A stretch of DNA of 64,000 nt from Heterotrichella gracilis (GCA_032358255.1 JAULBX010002778.1:79849-143848), one strand, 5' to 3'. Positions 12,168-24,168 are shown, counted from the stretch's first letter. Translations and numbers: made by a program. The notes: a model not told the origin generated them from the letters alone.

Positions 12168-13788
12168 CTAGGGTCGCACCCCACCCACTGGAGGTGAAGG
12201 CCTGCGCGCGGAGTCGGCCCCCTGCCGCTGCGCCGGAAGCCCTCCCCTTCTTGCGTTGCACCCATCAAGGGTGAAACACACCGGTCTGCCCTCCTGGAAC
12301 AACAAGGAAGAGTGTTCACCAATTAGTAAGTGCACAACGTTAACCAGCCAGATATGTTCGCTGGTAGGTACTTGCCGCATAAGGTCAGGAATGGCGATAC
12401 AAAGGGCCCTGTGGTACAACAGTGCAATAGGAACAACATTACAATTATTGTCAGGCGTACATGGCTGTAGTTGTAACTGCCAAAAGCGAATGCTGTTGCA
12501 ACCAAGCTGTTCAAGCAATATGAACATACCGGGATGGAGGGCAGGGGCGGTGTCTGACGCCTCTTGCGAGGACCCGCAGCAGGAGTGGCACGCGTGCCTG
12601 TCTCCTGGGCAAGCACGTCCACCATCCTCCTGACCTTGTGCGGGGCCAGGGGCGTGACTCGTGTGACGAGGGAAGGTGGCTCTGCCTTGGCCACCGCCCT
12701 TGCCTCTGTACGCAGCACCAGCATCAAAGAGGCTTTTGCTGTGAAGCGAGGGGCCACGTCGTTCATGGCGATGAAGCCACTGGCCTGCCTCCTGGCTGCG
12801 GTAATGTCCACGTCCTGCACAACACAAGACAGGTGTCAAACAATAACACTTGCAAGCAACGAAACATGAAAGGGGCTGGGCAACACGTTCTACTCACACT
12901 GAGAAGCAACATGCCAGTCATGACTGCCATGCATTGAAACAGGAGCTGCACAAGCACAAGCCACATTCATGACACAAAGCACCACTTGCAAGCAACGAAA
13001 CAGTGAAAGGGGCTGCTAGTCACAGTGGGCTGCAACAAGCCAGTGATTGAAACGGGAGCTGCTGCACAGTACCCTGCACAAGGGTTAGCCAGGGTGTGTG
13101 TCCATGCCTCTGAGCTTTGGCCAGGAACTGCGAGTACTAGGTCAAACCTAAGAGTGCAAACCAATGGAATTAAAATTGTAGTAATAACCGCAACGGGCGC
13201 AGCTTTTTGCTTGTTGCCATCGTGAGGTCAAGCCCTGCAACTCCAAACGAACGTGCACGGTCAACGGCAGCTTGCTGCACCAGCACTGAATACGAAAGGA
13301 TGTTCAAAACTGTCTACACCGAAACTAGTGACGTGCAACTGAGCTAGTGGCCGCTACGCCATCAAGCAACCCGGTCCTGGCTAAACTCCCGCGAACCCGA
13401 TCTGTGCATGCCACTGGAGGTTTGAACTGACACGGTGCAGACGGACTCCTAGAGGCAACAGCCATCTGAAAAACATGAAATACTACATAAACAAGTATAT
13501 TAGTAACTTAGTTCCGTTTTGCTTCGATAATTGTCGCAAGGTTTTGACCAATTGGAATGCAAGGAGTAGTGTAGCACTAGTGGCTAGCTTGGCAAGGCGT
13601 TCATCGTTCCAGCCGAACAGGGACCACCAACTCACCAGCGGATTCTTCACCCCGATGCAGGCTCTCAGGGGTTTAGTGTCGCCGCGGCGCATCATGCACA
13701 GCCCTGTCTTGGTCCTGATGATGCCTGGGGCACCACCGCCAGTGACGAAGGAGGGACGGGTGGAGAGGGAGGAGAGGGAGAAAGCCAT
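12168..13788 (-). CDS. Small protein of unknown function with plastid-transit-like N-terminus
   Basis: Four exons with matching phase-0 junctions: 13636-13788, 12898-12945, 12530-12814 and 12168-12293, giving 203 residues. The first exon (MAFSLSSLSTRPSFVTGGG..., Ser/Thr/Arg-rich, no acidic residues until about residue 36) looks like a chloroplast transit peptide, with a possible cleavage at PLRA/C. The 16-residue second exon (LLFQCMAVMTGMLLLS) is a hydrophobic segment. The third encodes a basic region (DITAARRQASGFIAMND, VTPLAPHKVRRMVDVLAQE). I recognise no family. Splice sites are strong: GTGAGT, GTGAGT and GTATGT donors; TTGTGCTTGTGCAG and TTGTGTTGTGCAG acceptors. An in-frame upstream ATG at 13935 is possible but was not preferred. 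Intron 1 contains a decayed duplicate of exon 2. Confidence 0.5.
12985..13073 (-). repeat. Decayed duplicate of exon 2 and its flank
   Basis: Plus-strand 12848-12955 and 12985-13073 begin with the same block (CACTTGCAAGCAACGAAACA) followed by AAAGGGGCTG. They share the region around ATTGAAACAGGAGCTGC / ATTGAAACGGGAGCTGC. The first copy contains exon 2 of the unknown gene. In the second the matching exon has lost about 18 bp and its GTGAGT donor, so it is probably not spliced. Confidence 0.7.
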
Positions 13789-14585
13789 GGTTGCGGAATG
13801 TGAGTAAGTGTGCACGAAAGCCAAAGCAGGTTGTAAGACTGCAGTGGTGAGAGTCAACAGCGAGACAACAAGCTGGCGAGCTGGTGCCAACGCCGGTGTT
13901 TTGTAGGCTGGTGTTTTGCTCACCATTGCATGCAAATACCAGGGGGAAAAGGGGTGCCACGGGGAGCCCTCGCACTAGCTAGGGTATGGTACCCAGGAAA
14001 ACCCCGCGCAAGGGTGACTGGTTTACAAATGACATGGTGTATTCCAGCTGGCTGTCTCCAAAGAACTACAGTACGAACCGTTACATAAAAGATGAAGGAC
14101 AACATCAAGAAGAAAACCGCAAAGGCATGGAGTGCAGACTCCCCCCAACTTCTGGAGTCCGCCTTTGTGCTTTCCCTTTCCTTCTTTAGTTCTTATAAAT
14201 GAGTTTATAACATGTACTCAGTAATAAAACACCAGGGGCCCCTCCCGGGAGGGGACAAGGGCTGCCACAGGGAGTCCTCGCCCTTGCTAGGGTAGCCTTC
14301 GTAAGTACTAAAAACACAAAGTCTCTCCTTTCGAAAGTTACTTGGAGCTATCATATCCAAGGCACCGTATTGAAAAGTTGTGGCCAATGCGGCACCTAAC
14401 TATGACAGCAAAGCCAACAGGCACGTCACCTTAAGCTTAATGCAATGACTGTGCCAAGCAGAAAAACCATACAGGAAGTTTGTGTGATATTGACAAATAT
14501 TCATTCGTTGCTCCATTGTCAACATCTTGTCAGAGCCATTTCAGTGTCTTACTCGCCCCCAAGTGCCACCCACACATGGCGGGTA
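13789..14585. other. Intergenic between unknown plastid-type gene and amino-acid permease
   Basis: About 800 bp holding the promoter of the gene starting at 13788 and the 3' UTR of the permease. Two diverged ~55-70-bp direct repeats occur at 13939-13990 and 14231-14300. The second contains the 16-bp palindrome CCCCTCCCGGGAGGGG (14238-14253). No gene supported. Confidence 0.5.
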
Positions 14586-16616
14586 TCACGGCCGCTGCAC
14601 CACCGCAGCCAGCATGCCCGGCAGCCCCCCACCTCCGCCCCCCCCCGCCACCTGCCCCGCAATCACCACCAGCGAGGCATACAGCCCCAGCCCAGACAGC
14701 GCCACCGAGGCGGGGATGAGCGCCCGGCACAGCGCCCGCTCCGCCCACCCCAGCTTGTGGCCCAGCAGCCGCAGCGTGAACATGGCGGGCAGCGTGTATG
14801 CGCACGTCAGGTAGCACACCGACACCAGCAGGCCCACCAGGGAGGAGAAGAAGGGGAGCGCGACAGCCACCGCGATGGAGTAGGACACAATGACGGTGGT
14901 GGTGGCCAGCCACGCAAGGCGACCAAACAGCGGCTGGCTGTGGCCGTGTGCATGCGTGTCCCCGTCATCCAGTGCCCCTTGGCTGCTGGGTGCTGCTCCA
15001 TCCTGTCCCAGCTGCGGCGCGGGTGGGCCCCATGTGCGCCTGGCGATCGTGAGTATGTTCATTGCCCACACGTTGAGGTTGACCAGGTACTGCGCCACCG
15101 CCTGCACCAGCAGCGCGCAGCACGCCATGCGGCTCAGCGGGCCGGGCGCCATGCTGAAGATGACGATCTCGTCCACCTTGCTCCCCTTGGCACGGTACCC
15201 CACCGCCCCCAGCGCCAGGTAGGCGGCCGTCATGAAGCCGACCGCAGCCGCCACGGCGGACGGGAAGCGCTTGGGCTGGCGCATGGAGCACAGCAGCTCC
15301 ACGTATGCAAACTGGCCACCGTAGGCAAAGAAGATGTTGGTGACGGCCACTAGGGACTGGCGCCAGTCCGCTGTGTTGACCAGGGTGGTGTGCGGGTCGG
15401 GGTCTGGATGCTGCGTGATGTCCACCAGCACCGCGCCCAGTGCCACCATCTGGCAGGCGGTGCCCAGCAGGAAGAAGTAGGACAGGCGCCGCAGCGACTG
15501 GTACTGGCCCAGCACGAGCACGGCGGCACCCACGACCACGGCGTACTGCGAGCGGGGCAGCGCGGCGTGAGGGGCGGGGCGGCATTGGCACGGCATTGGC
15601 ATGGCATTGGGGCATGGCATTGGACGTGCACGGCGCTGGATCATGTGCATGGCATGGCACCAAATGCAGCGCATGGCACCTCGCCGCATTGTAATGACAA
15701 TCCATATGTGTACAACTGCTACAATGGAAGTGAAGTAATAATTGCAGAACATGCATGCCTTCAATGGCGTTACAATTCCCGCCGCAAGCGCACCTCCAGC
15801 AGCGACCTGTCCATGCCCGCCGCCGCCGCCTGCAGGCTGCGCGTGGCCGCCAGCTGCATCACCACACAGCGCGTGGCGTCCAGCACGTAGATGATGGTGG
15901 AGATGGCGGCGCGGCCGGCGGCGCCGTACGCGCGCCCGCCCACATCCCCGCACAGGCACACACCCGGCGTGCTCCAGCACAGGCGCGCGTACATCAGGCC
16001 TGAGTAGCAGGTCAGGAGGCACACACACACCACTGTGGCGGTGGCAGGCAGCCAGCCCATGCGCGCAAAGTCTGATGGCAGCACCCACAGGCCCCAGCCC
16101 AGCTGGAGTGTGAGGAGCGCTGACACGGTGAGGAACCAGGGGGACTTGTGGTGGTGGGAGGAAGGGGAGGGAGAGGCATCGCAGGGGGACTTGAGGGTGT
16201 GGGAGGTGGATAGGTCGGAGGTTGAGAGGAGGGGCTCAGCAAGGGAGGCAGCGATGGTGGCATCTGTGGGTGGTGGGTGGGGTTCGGTGGGTGGTAGGGT
16301 ACGAGGTGGGTGTGGGGGAGCACTGGTGCTGGGTCAACAGATCTAGGAGTGCACTGCAACACCCATGTGTGGATTTTTGAACATACATGGGATGGAAGAC
16401 ATGGATTTCAAGAACTTCGCGACACCCTTGGAATTGGTGCTGTATTGGTGCTGTACTGGAATGTGGCAGTGGGGGCAGTGGGGACCATGCCCTGGCCAAG
16501 GTGCACAAGACGTAGGTATGAGATAGCGTGCAACATGAACGTTAATTTTTGGAGATATGTGCCATCTTCTGCCCACCTGCTCCGCCCAGCAGCACCTCCA
16601 CGTGCTGTGCTGCCAT
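14586..16616 (-). CDS. Amino-acid permease, AAAP (AAT-like) family
   Basis: Three exons with matching phases: 16577-16616 (40 nt, MAAQHVEVLLGGA), 15794-16263 and 14586-15545, giving 489 residues. After a Ser/His-rich hydrophilic N-terminus the protein is almost all membrane helices. The first is VSALLTLQLGWGLWVLPSDF, the 'G-W-G-x-x-x-L-P' start typical of AAAP/APC-fold transporters. Later segments are SYFFLLGTACQMVALGAVLV, TNIFFAYGGQFAYVELLCSM (the family's 'F.a.gG.....E....M..P..F' region), VGFMTAAYLALGAVGYRAKG, and three C-terminal helices ending in a Gly-rich loop and AAVVQRP. A hydrophilic loop (about GQDGAAPSSQGALDDGD, then a His-rich stretch) lies between helices in the C-terminal third. 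It probably imports neutral amino acids or a similar solute with protons; substrate and membrane cannot be read from the sequence. Confidence 0.87.
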
Positions 16617-17698
16617 GCTGGCCGACTGCCTCGAGTCGCTACTGACACTGGCACGCCTCACACTAGTACGGCATGTATCAGAACATCCACACCCTGATAG
16701 GTCCTTATAGACACCAGTAGCACTGGATTAACTAAGCCGAGTTGCTCATAGACTCATAAACTGTATGTGCTCCAAGGGGGCATGGGTGCCCTCATGTGAC
16801 TCAGCTGGCGGCAGGCAGTTAGTACCAACTGAACAGGGAGGGGAACGGGTTCCAAGCACAGTAGAAAGTTAACCCGTACCACTGTCTGCTTGTCTTAAGG
16901 TGGGCAATTGTATCCAAGGTAAAACAGTTTCATCTGTTTGTTCATACAGGAGAGTATTGCAAACCCGGTTTACGGGGGGGTAAAAGCTATTTTTAAATTA
17001 GTTTGAATTTGTTAAAACCCATCCACGTTGGGCATCTGCATCCTCGAACCCAGCAGCATCATGCATGTCGTACCTGCTTTGTATGTCTAGACAGTATATA
17101 CAAAAAATCCTGTCTTGATTGCAAACACCCGTGGTACGATCCGTTGGGACTAGTGCCACAAATTGGCGGTGATGCATTTGACCAAGGTGCAATGATTTGT
17201 TCTTGCAGCCATGGTTTAAACACTGCCAGTGACAGCAAGACAATCTCCTCAAGAACATTGACGCAATGTTCAGTCACAGTGTCTGACGGGTAGCAACCAA
17301 ATTCAAAAAGCCCTCGCTGTGTTCCACTGCTGACAACTCGTCTACGGTGCTGGCGCAGGTGTGCTTCCAGCACCTTGCGGGGGGCCATCCAACACTACTC
17401 AGTGCACAAAACACGTTGTAACAATACGGTGCACGTGGTGCCATCAATAGGTTGGCAAAACAGTTAAACAGTATGCTGTGTGGATACATTCAAAGAGCTT
17501 TCAAGCAAAAGGTACTAGACTAAACTGCAAAAACATACAAAAACCAGCGTGGGAACAGCAACCCTGTAGCAATTCCACAATTTTACCAAAACCTTTCAAC
17601 AGCTGCAACACCACTGGAAGGTAGATTCAAGACTTTGATGGTGTTGTCACATGCCGCCTTGCCATCACGATGGCACCCACTCCGTGCCACCTGGGGCC
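16617..17698. promoter_or_regulatory. Intergenic, permease upstream region and E3-ligase 3' end
   Basis: About 1.1 kb with no supported gene. It should hold the permease promoter and 5' UTR on the left and the 3' UTR of the ankyrin-RING gene on the right. No repeats or motifs stood out. Confidence 0.4.
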
Positions 17699-20290
17699 TC
17701 AGCCGTAGAAGTTCATGATGTAGTGGTCCACCTTCTGGTTGCACAGCGGGCACCTGCCGCTGCCATGGTCCTTGATGTCGGTGGCACAGTCGCGGCAGCA
17801 GCACTTGTGGACGCTGTCGCCATGCACAAACCCGGCCTGGCGAGGGGCTGCCAGGCACACCACACACAGCGTCTCGTCGTCCTCCAGGCTGATGGCGGAC
17901 AGGGGGGGCGCGTCATGGGCGATGGGGGCGGGGGAGGGGACCGAGCCGGCGAACAGGGGCGGGTACAGCGGGGCTGCGGCCGCATGTGGGCCCGCAGGTG
18001 GGGCTGCGTCTGGCACCGCTGGAGGGTTTGGAGGGTTGCTGGCTGAGGGCATCGGGGGTGCGGAGGCTGGCGCCTCGTCGCTGGCTGGTGGCGTGCTGGT
18101 GTCAGACTGCGGTGGCTGTGCAGCGCCTGGTGGCGCCATGGGTGGGTAGTATGAGGTGGGCGCAGAGTCGCGCAGCGGGGAGAACGTGTGGTCATGTGCC
18201 TGGCCCGGGATTGTGGAGGGCTGTCCAGGTTGCCCTGCGGTGGGTATGGCCGGGTAGGTGGCTGCCGGCCAGGTGCTGGAGGGCAGAGGCTGGCTGTTGG
18301 TGCGGCCATGGCCGGCGGCGGAAGGTGACGGCCGCTGCAGTGCGGGGTCGCTGTTTGGCCTGGCTGCGCCGTCGGCTGCGTACTGCGGCACCCGCCCCGA
18401 CGCCATGGCCGCTGCCAGCTGCGCGTCGTACTGCTCCTGGAGGCGGCGGGCAAGCAGCTCGTCGGGGGTGGGCTGGCCGGTGGGCGGGCGGGGAGGCAGC
18501 GGGACAGGGGCGGGGTGGGGGGCCTGGCCAGCGCCTGGGGCCATCCATGGCACGGCGGGTGCTGCACCTGGTGCAAGGGCAACAATGGGCGGGATCACAG
18601 CACTGCAACTTCAGAACAGGAATAGATGCGCCAAGCATGGGGTAACAGTTATGGTGCATGGGTGTAATGCACATATGCACTAACCCACGGATGCGCCTCC
18701 ATGCATGGACATGTCATGCTCACCTGTCTGCCCAGCTGGTGGGTATCGCGGCATGTGCTGCTGCGCCGCTGCCCCATAGTAGTATACGGCACCAGAGTTG
18801 CATGCGTCGATGAAGCGCTTGAGCTGCCCCGCCGCCAGTGCCGTGTCGTCATCTGGTCGCAGGTGCAGGCTGTACCCCGTGGTCATGTCCCCAGTGATGG
18901 TGGCGTTGCTGGGGGCCTGGTGGCTGCGGTGGAGGGTGAGTCGGCACTGCACGGGGCGCATGGGGTCAAGCCCCTGGGGCACACCCTGGCGCGGCACGGT
19001 GGCTGCGGCCTGCGCCCCGTCCAGCCACGCCTTCACCGACGGCGCAGGCTGGTCCTGGCCCTTGTAGCACAGCAGCACAGCGTGGGACACCTGCTGGCCG
19101 CTGCAGGTGGGGCACAGGGGCGTGAGCACAGGGGAGCATATACGCAGCTGGCGCACGTGGCAGCAGAATGCCGTGTGGAGAAGATAGGATGATGGCGTCT
19201 AAAACGCATAATGGCAGTGCGTGGTGCGGCACATGCCCTCCCTCCAACCCCCCACCCTTGCAAGCTGTACCTTGCGCCTGGGTATGGGTATCTGGGCATG
19301 GCCACCACCCAGCGCCGCTGCCACTCGTTTGCCAGGTTGAAGAACTTGGGCACCTTGAGGCGCAGCCAGCCGCAGAAGGGCGAGTGCGACTCCAGCTTGC
19401 GCAGCAGGGCGGTGTTGCGGTAGTACACGGCAATGTCAACGGGGGTCAGGCCTGTGGGGAGGGGGGGTGGGGGAGGGAGTTGGGACAGCCGCAAGATGAG
19501 TGCACTAACTCAAGAGACTTTGCAGCTGCAGCAAATGCCGTTTCCAGGTTGTGGCACTGGGGTGTACCATTGCTGTAGCAGGCTCACCTTTGCTGTTCTC
19601 CAGGAACGGGTTGCAGCCCGAGGCCAGCAGCAGGTCTGTCACTGCCTCGTGGCGGTGGGCCACTGCCTCGTGCAGGGCGGTGCCGCCATCAGGCTTGCGG
19701 TTGATGGCGTGCACGTTGGCGCCATTTTGGAGCAGCTGCACCGACACCCAGAGTGACTTCAGTCACATCTCAAAACAGCTTCCATATGCATGCATGGTGC
19801 AGATCTGAAGTTAGGCCTACAGAGCCTGAGGAAACCCCAACTACTGTAGATCGCTGCATCTGAACAACCGAAATCAATACATACGCTGCCAAACATGCCA
19901 AGAGAGCGTCCGTCCAGGGATGCTGTGACTAACAGAGGCCAGGTGCTACGCAGGTGCTGCCCCAGCAGGGGCTGGATCACTCACCAACTTGACGCACTCC
20001 ACTTGCCCCCGAGATGCTGCAGCTATCAGCGGTGTGGACCCATGGGCATCCTCGTACTCTATCGCCCGCCGCTTCTCGGCAGGGTTGCTGCCTCGCACCT
20101 GGGCAAGCATGGTCTGCACACCACAGCGCACACGGTTCAACACAACAGCCCACGGCACGCGCTGTGACGCTTCCCACTAGATTGTGGTTTATTTGTGCAG
20201 TCTGCGGCGGATGGTCACCTTGAGTTGCTGCACGTCGCCATACTTGGCTGCCTTGTACACCTGCTCGGGGACGGAGGCAGCGTTCCCCAT
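17699..20290 (-). CDS. Ankyrin-repeat RING E3 ubiquitin ligase, XBAT34/35-like, with MDM2-type RING
   Basis: Exon 1 is 20219-20290 (MGNAASVPEQVYKAAKYGDV...). Its start is a candidate N-myristoylation site (MGN), matching the MGQ starts of plant XBAT34/35. Ankyrin repeats follow: HGSTPLIAAASRGQVECVKL (about 19985-20045), GGTALHEAVAHRHEAVTDLL (about 19625-19690) and GLTPVDIAVYYRNTALLRKL (about 19395-19450). Next comes a PH-like region beginning WLRLKVPKFFNLANEWQRRW (about 19320-19375), continuing through QVSHAVLLCYKGQDQPAPS and ending LKRFIDACN. A long Pro/Ala-rich linker follows, with an amphipathic DELLARRLQEQYDAQLAAAM helix near 18410-18470. The C-terminal RING (about 17700-17865) reads CVVC...VHGDSVHKCCCRDC...CPLCNQKVDHYIMNFYG: two His ligands in the HG-x3-H pattern of MDM2, not the CGH of ordinary RING-HC. 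Role: substrate ubiquitination at membranes, inferred. Confidence 0.8.
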
Positions 20291-20878
20291 GGTGACAGGC
20301 GCTGACCACAAACGTGTCTGGCCGGTGTCCGCGCGCTGCTGCCAAGGTCCAGGTCTATTGGTTGCCTACAACAGTGTGTGCTGTGTGCAGTGCTTCCCTC
20401 ATGTTTTTCAGACCCAGCGCCCCATCCGCGACTCTTTCCTCGCTGTTCACACACTGAAGCCTTATATGGGTTTGCGGAGCAGGGTACGCAACGTTTGCGG
20501 CTGCGAGACGGTGCAAGCGACCAAAGCTACAGTCAAATAGTTGTTAACTGAAACAAGGCTGCCATCCGTCAACCTTTTTGTTCTCAAGTCGTCCGGGCAG
20601 CACCACAGCACCACCTCAGAAAAGGATTATAATTTCAGCAGGGGAGGAAATAAACTTGCAAGCATGCAATTAATGCCGCTGTATTGTTACCGTAGACAGT
20701 GGCTGAACAAGGCGCTGCACAAGTTCAAAGCAGACAGTGATGGTGCAAAGAGTTAGGTTCCAATTGTAGAAGCGAAGCAGCAAATCCAGTTGACCATCGG
20801 CTCTCCCTCGCCCTACTCGACCTCCGTGGTTGACGCAGGGACAAGAACCAGCTGTTGACATCACCCATTTTCAGCACG
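20291..20878. promoter_or_regulatory. Divergent promoter between the E3 ligase and the first HVA22-like gene
   Basis: The 588 bp between two head-to-head starts (ATG 20290 minus, ATG 20879 plus) must contain both promoters and 5' UTRs. No shared operator-like repeat or TATA box at a convincing position was found. A short plus frame at 20541-20756 has no recognisable domain. Confidence 0.5.
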
Positions 20879-22517
20879 ATGGGCGTTCTTGCGTGGGCAA
20901 TGCCGTTACTAACGCAAGTGCATGCAACCCAGATGCTGCGACCGTCCCCGATGCAGAACTCGAGCATGCATGCATGCTGGCCACATGTGCACATGGCAAA
21001 CAAATCTCACCTCCCCCCTCGCGATTTGGAAACCTAACACCTTTGTTCAGTAGTTATCAACCAATATATCTATATTACACCTGTATGTCGGCTTGACAGG
21101 CGTCACCCTCACTGACCCACGCTGGCTACCACCTTGCTTCGCTGGCGGTGCATGCCAACTAGGCACCCCACCCAACATAGCACAACGTGCTCTGGAGGTG
21201 GGGTGCAACCACCACCCAGTATCTCATTCAAGCTTTTACCATATCTGTAGGGTGTTTATGGGCCTGTGTCTGCCCATATGGGGCAGCTTCGTGGCCATTG
21301 AGAGCAAGGACAAAGAGGATGACACACAGGTGGGGAGCAAACGTTCACCTGGTGGACACTGTTTCATTCAGGTTAACGAGACTTATTAAGCTATAGAGGC
21401 CCGTTTTGCACTGAGGCATCTCAATACTTCCACATCCAATCTCCACTTCCCCTTTGCAGTGGCTCATGTTTTGGGTCATCTTCTCTCTGGGACTGGTCGT
21501 CAACATCCTAGCAGCTAGGGTTCTCTACTGGTGCGCAACTTTTTCTTGTTGAAACTTTTCATGCAACCTAGTGGATTATTAGCAGCAAAGCTAAACAAAG
21601 TGCTTACACAGCGTACTTGCACTCTCACGGTCGTGGTCCTGCCAGATTGCTTTCCGCCCAGCTCTGTTCAAACCTCACACGGTGCCGTCAGGCATCTCAG
21701 TTTCGCTCCTACCACCCCACGTCCACCTGCGCAGGATCCCTCTGTTTCCGGAGCTGCGCCTTGTGGTGTTGTCCTGGCTGGTGCTGCCACAGTTCAAGGT
21801 GAGGAAGGAGGCTGGGCTGGCAATGACCTCGGAAACCTGACAAGCAACAAAGAGAATCCCCCTGTGCTAGCAGAACTATTTCATGTGCGTTGCTTTGTCA
21901 GATAGCACTGGTGGTTGGATTGTGTTAATGCCTAGATAGGCACTGATATATGCTTGGCCAGGGTATGGAAGCGTATGGTCCCGGGACTCAGTCACCCTGC
22001 ACGGTGTGATAAAGCTGTCGCAGCGTTGCTCCTCAACCCGGTGACCCCCGCCCCCACTCACCCTGCAGGGCGCTGCCTGGGTGTATTATGCGCTGCTGCG
22101 ACCGCTGGTGTTGGCAGTGGAACACCAGGCCAGGGAGTCTGATGTAATCAAGAGTGAGTCCTTAGGATACAGCTTGCGTTGTTGCTGAATGTTATGACTC
22201 GTGGGTGCGCATGCTGCTGCATCGGCTGCATCCGGAGGGAGGCATCTGGCGGTCACTAGTGCTGCAAGGCACTGCCCAACAATTGGGCACACATGAAAGC
22301 AGCACCGTGGCATGTTGCTGACAGCGCCCTCCCTCGTTGCCCAGACCTGCAGGCTCACTGGTACTCCCACCAGACAACTTCAGATGCAGCTGCGCGCCAG
22401 GCACCTGCCACACTGGCCAGCTCCTTGGGGGCGGGGGGTCAGGGGCTGAGGCGCACACTTCAGGCGCCGGCAGGTGGGCATGGGGTAGGCAATTGGTACT
22501 GGGCAATGTGTTTGTAA
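20879..22517 (+). CDS. HVA22/REEP (DP1/TB2) family membrane-shaping protein, tandem copy A
   Basis: Six exons, all phases consistent: 20879-20913, 21251-21329, 21460-21530, 21735-21798, 22069-22153 and 22345-22517; 167 residues. The core matches the TB2/DP1/HVA22 domain: FMGLCLPIWGSFVAIESKDK-EDDTQ, WLMFWVIFSLGLVVNILAAR, IPLFPELRLVVLSWLVLPQF and GAAWVYYALLRPLVLAVEHQ. These are the hairpin helices and amphipathic segment by which REEP/HVA22 proteins curve ER tubules. Intron 1 has a GC donor (AAC/GCAAGT); the other donors are GT. The C-terminal tail is Gly/Ala-rich and shorter than in copy B. A TGTAA motif overlaps the stop codon. It is 1.65 kb upstream of its paralogue in the same direction. 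All exons are open, so it looks functional. Confidence 0.85.
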
Positions 22518-24168
22518 CCACAGTTAGATTAGGGGGGGCAACAGGCGGATGTACGCCGAGAGGCCCTACTGTGGCATCTGACATGGACTGACCTGACGCA
22601 ATAGGACCCTCGCAAATCGTCAAAATGTGGCAGAACTAAAAGTATTTGCCAGCACAACCGGCATCGCAAATAATCTGCATGAAAATGCGCAAAATCGCCT
22701 GCCTTTGGCATGAATCATCCCGATTGCGACGCACAGTGTGCATTCATTGCGGCACACGCTAGCGTAACAGCCGGTCGCCTGTGTAGCATTGAACACCTGA
22801 CGCATGTGCGTGTGGTGCTGCAGGTGCTGACGCGGCCCTGGATGGTAGGAGGCTTGCAGTGGTGGGCGTGGGTGGGCGTGTGGCGTTGGGGGCAGAGGGG
22901 GAGGGGAACCTCCCTGAGTTGGTTCCAGACGACCCCACTGCTGTGCCGCCGTACAAGGCAGTGTAACTGCTGCCAGGGTGAGAGTGCAAGGCAGGTGGTG
23001 TCGCGCTGGTGGGTGGAATTGGAAGTGGGGTGAGCACACACCTATACAGTAACCCTCTATGGCATGACGGTTCCAGCAGATGCGGGGTGGAGCAGAGGCA
23101 GTGGGTACCTGGGAGTGCCATGCAAGGCCAAGGTGCTGCCTGAGCACATGTTATGGTTGGTGAGAATGAAGTTTGATGGTGATGGTTGCACATGCAATTT
23201 TCTTGGATTTGTTTTTACGGCTTATGCACTTCTGTGAGCCAATGTGCATGGCAGTAGTGGTCGTGGCAGGGCAAGATTGCATGGGCGTGAGCATGGAGCA
23301 AGTGAACCCTGCAAGATGTGGCGGTTGCTTTAGACCAAAATTAAAATGTTGGCATTCAGCGTCCCCTTCGAGGTGGCGGGTGTATAACTTAGGTATACCT
23401 CCCAACAGGGCATGTTGCAGCACCCCGGGTGTGACAAATGTGTGGCACATGGCCTCTCCCGAATATGTGCGCAGTGGTGTGATGCCTGTTGTAGGCAAGA
23501 TTATGTTCTGCCTACAGTGGGAGGCTGCTATATTCCCGCAATGGCATGCCACTGCTGAAGCCTTCCGTGTATGCTGCTCAGAAGTATATGCATGCATATG
23601 GGCGGCGCCATACCTTTCACTGTGCACTGTGTGGATTTTGAGCTGTTCAAGTGTCAAACCTGGAGGAATACAGGTTACAGCCCATCACTAAGTAAGGCAG
23701 GCCAGTAATCCTGGCCCCACCCTCCCTCAAAACACTGCTGGAGCCCATGTACAAGGAATAATCACCTTCAGAGTCACACGTCCACCATCCGTATGCAATT
23801 TGCGGTGCGCACTCGTATAGCAGGCTTACCGGGGCCAAACAGGAATTGAAAATGTAGAGGTAAACCCTTGTGATACTGGCGAAACTGATCAACGACAATA
23901 TTTTACTCAACCGGGGAGGGATCCACCCATGCATGCTCACGAGCCACAAGGAAGCTTGGTTTTGAGGACGACGCGCTGGCCCAACTTGCATATATATAGC
24001 GCAGTTTCTAATTTTGAAGACTAACTTCCACAAGCTGCAAACCAGCTGCTTGCGCAAAGCTACTGCCCTGTTCCCTACTGCTTCTACGTGTTCGTCGTTG
24101 TACCCAAACCATCCCCAGTGTTACTAGCCCCCGCCACCGGTCCTCGCCACCACGCAACCCGCTTCACC
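22518..24168. other. Spacer between the two HVA22-like genes
   Basis: About 1.65 kb. It must hold the end of copy A and the promoter of copy B. An open frame at 23173-23691 (+, 172 codons) and several minus frames at 22620-23193 have no domain, biased composition or splice context, so no gene is called. Confidence 0.45.

Noticed and set aside
14586-16088. One uninterrupted 500-codon minus frame read as a single protein
   Set aside because: Its N-terminal part (about 15546-16088) is a shadow frame and intron; the helices of the permease continue in another frame across a clear GTGCGC...CGCAG intron.
23173-23691. 172-codon plus-strand frame between the HVA22-like genes
   Set aside because: No domain, no repeat of known motifs, odd composition rich in Met, Cys and Val, and no splice context; consistent with a chance frame.
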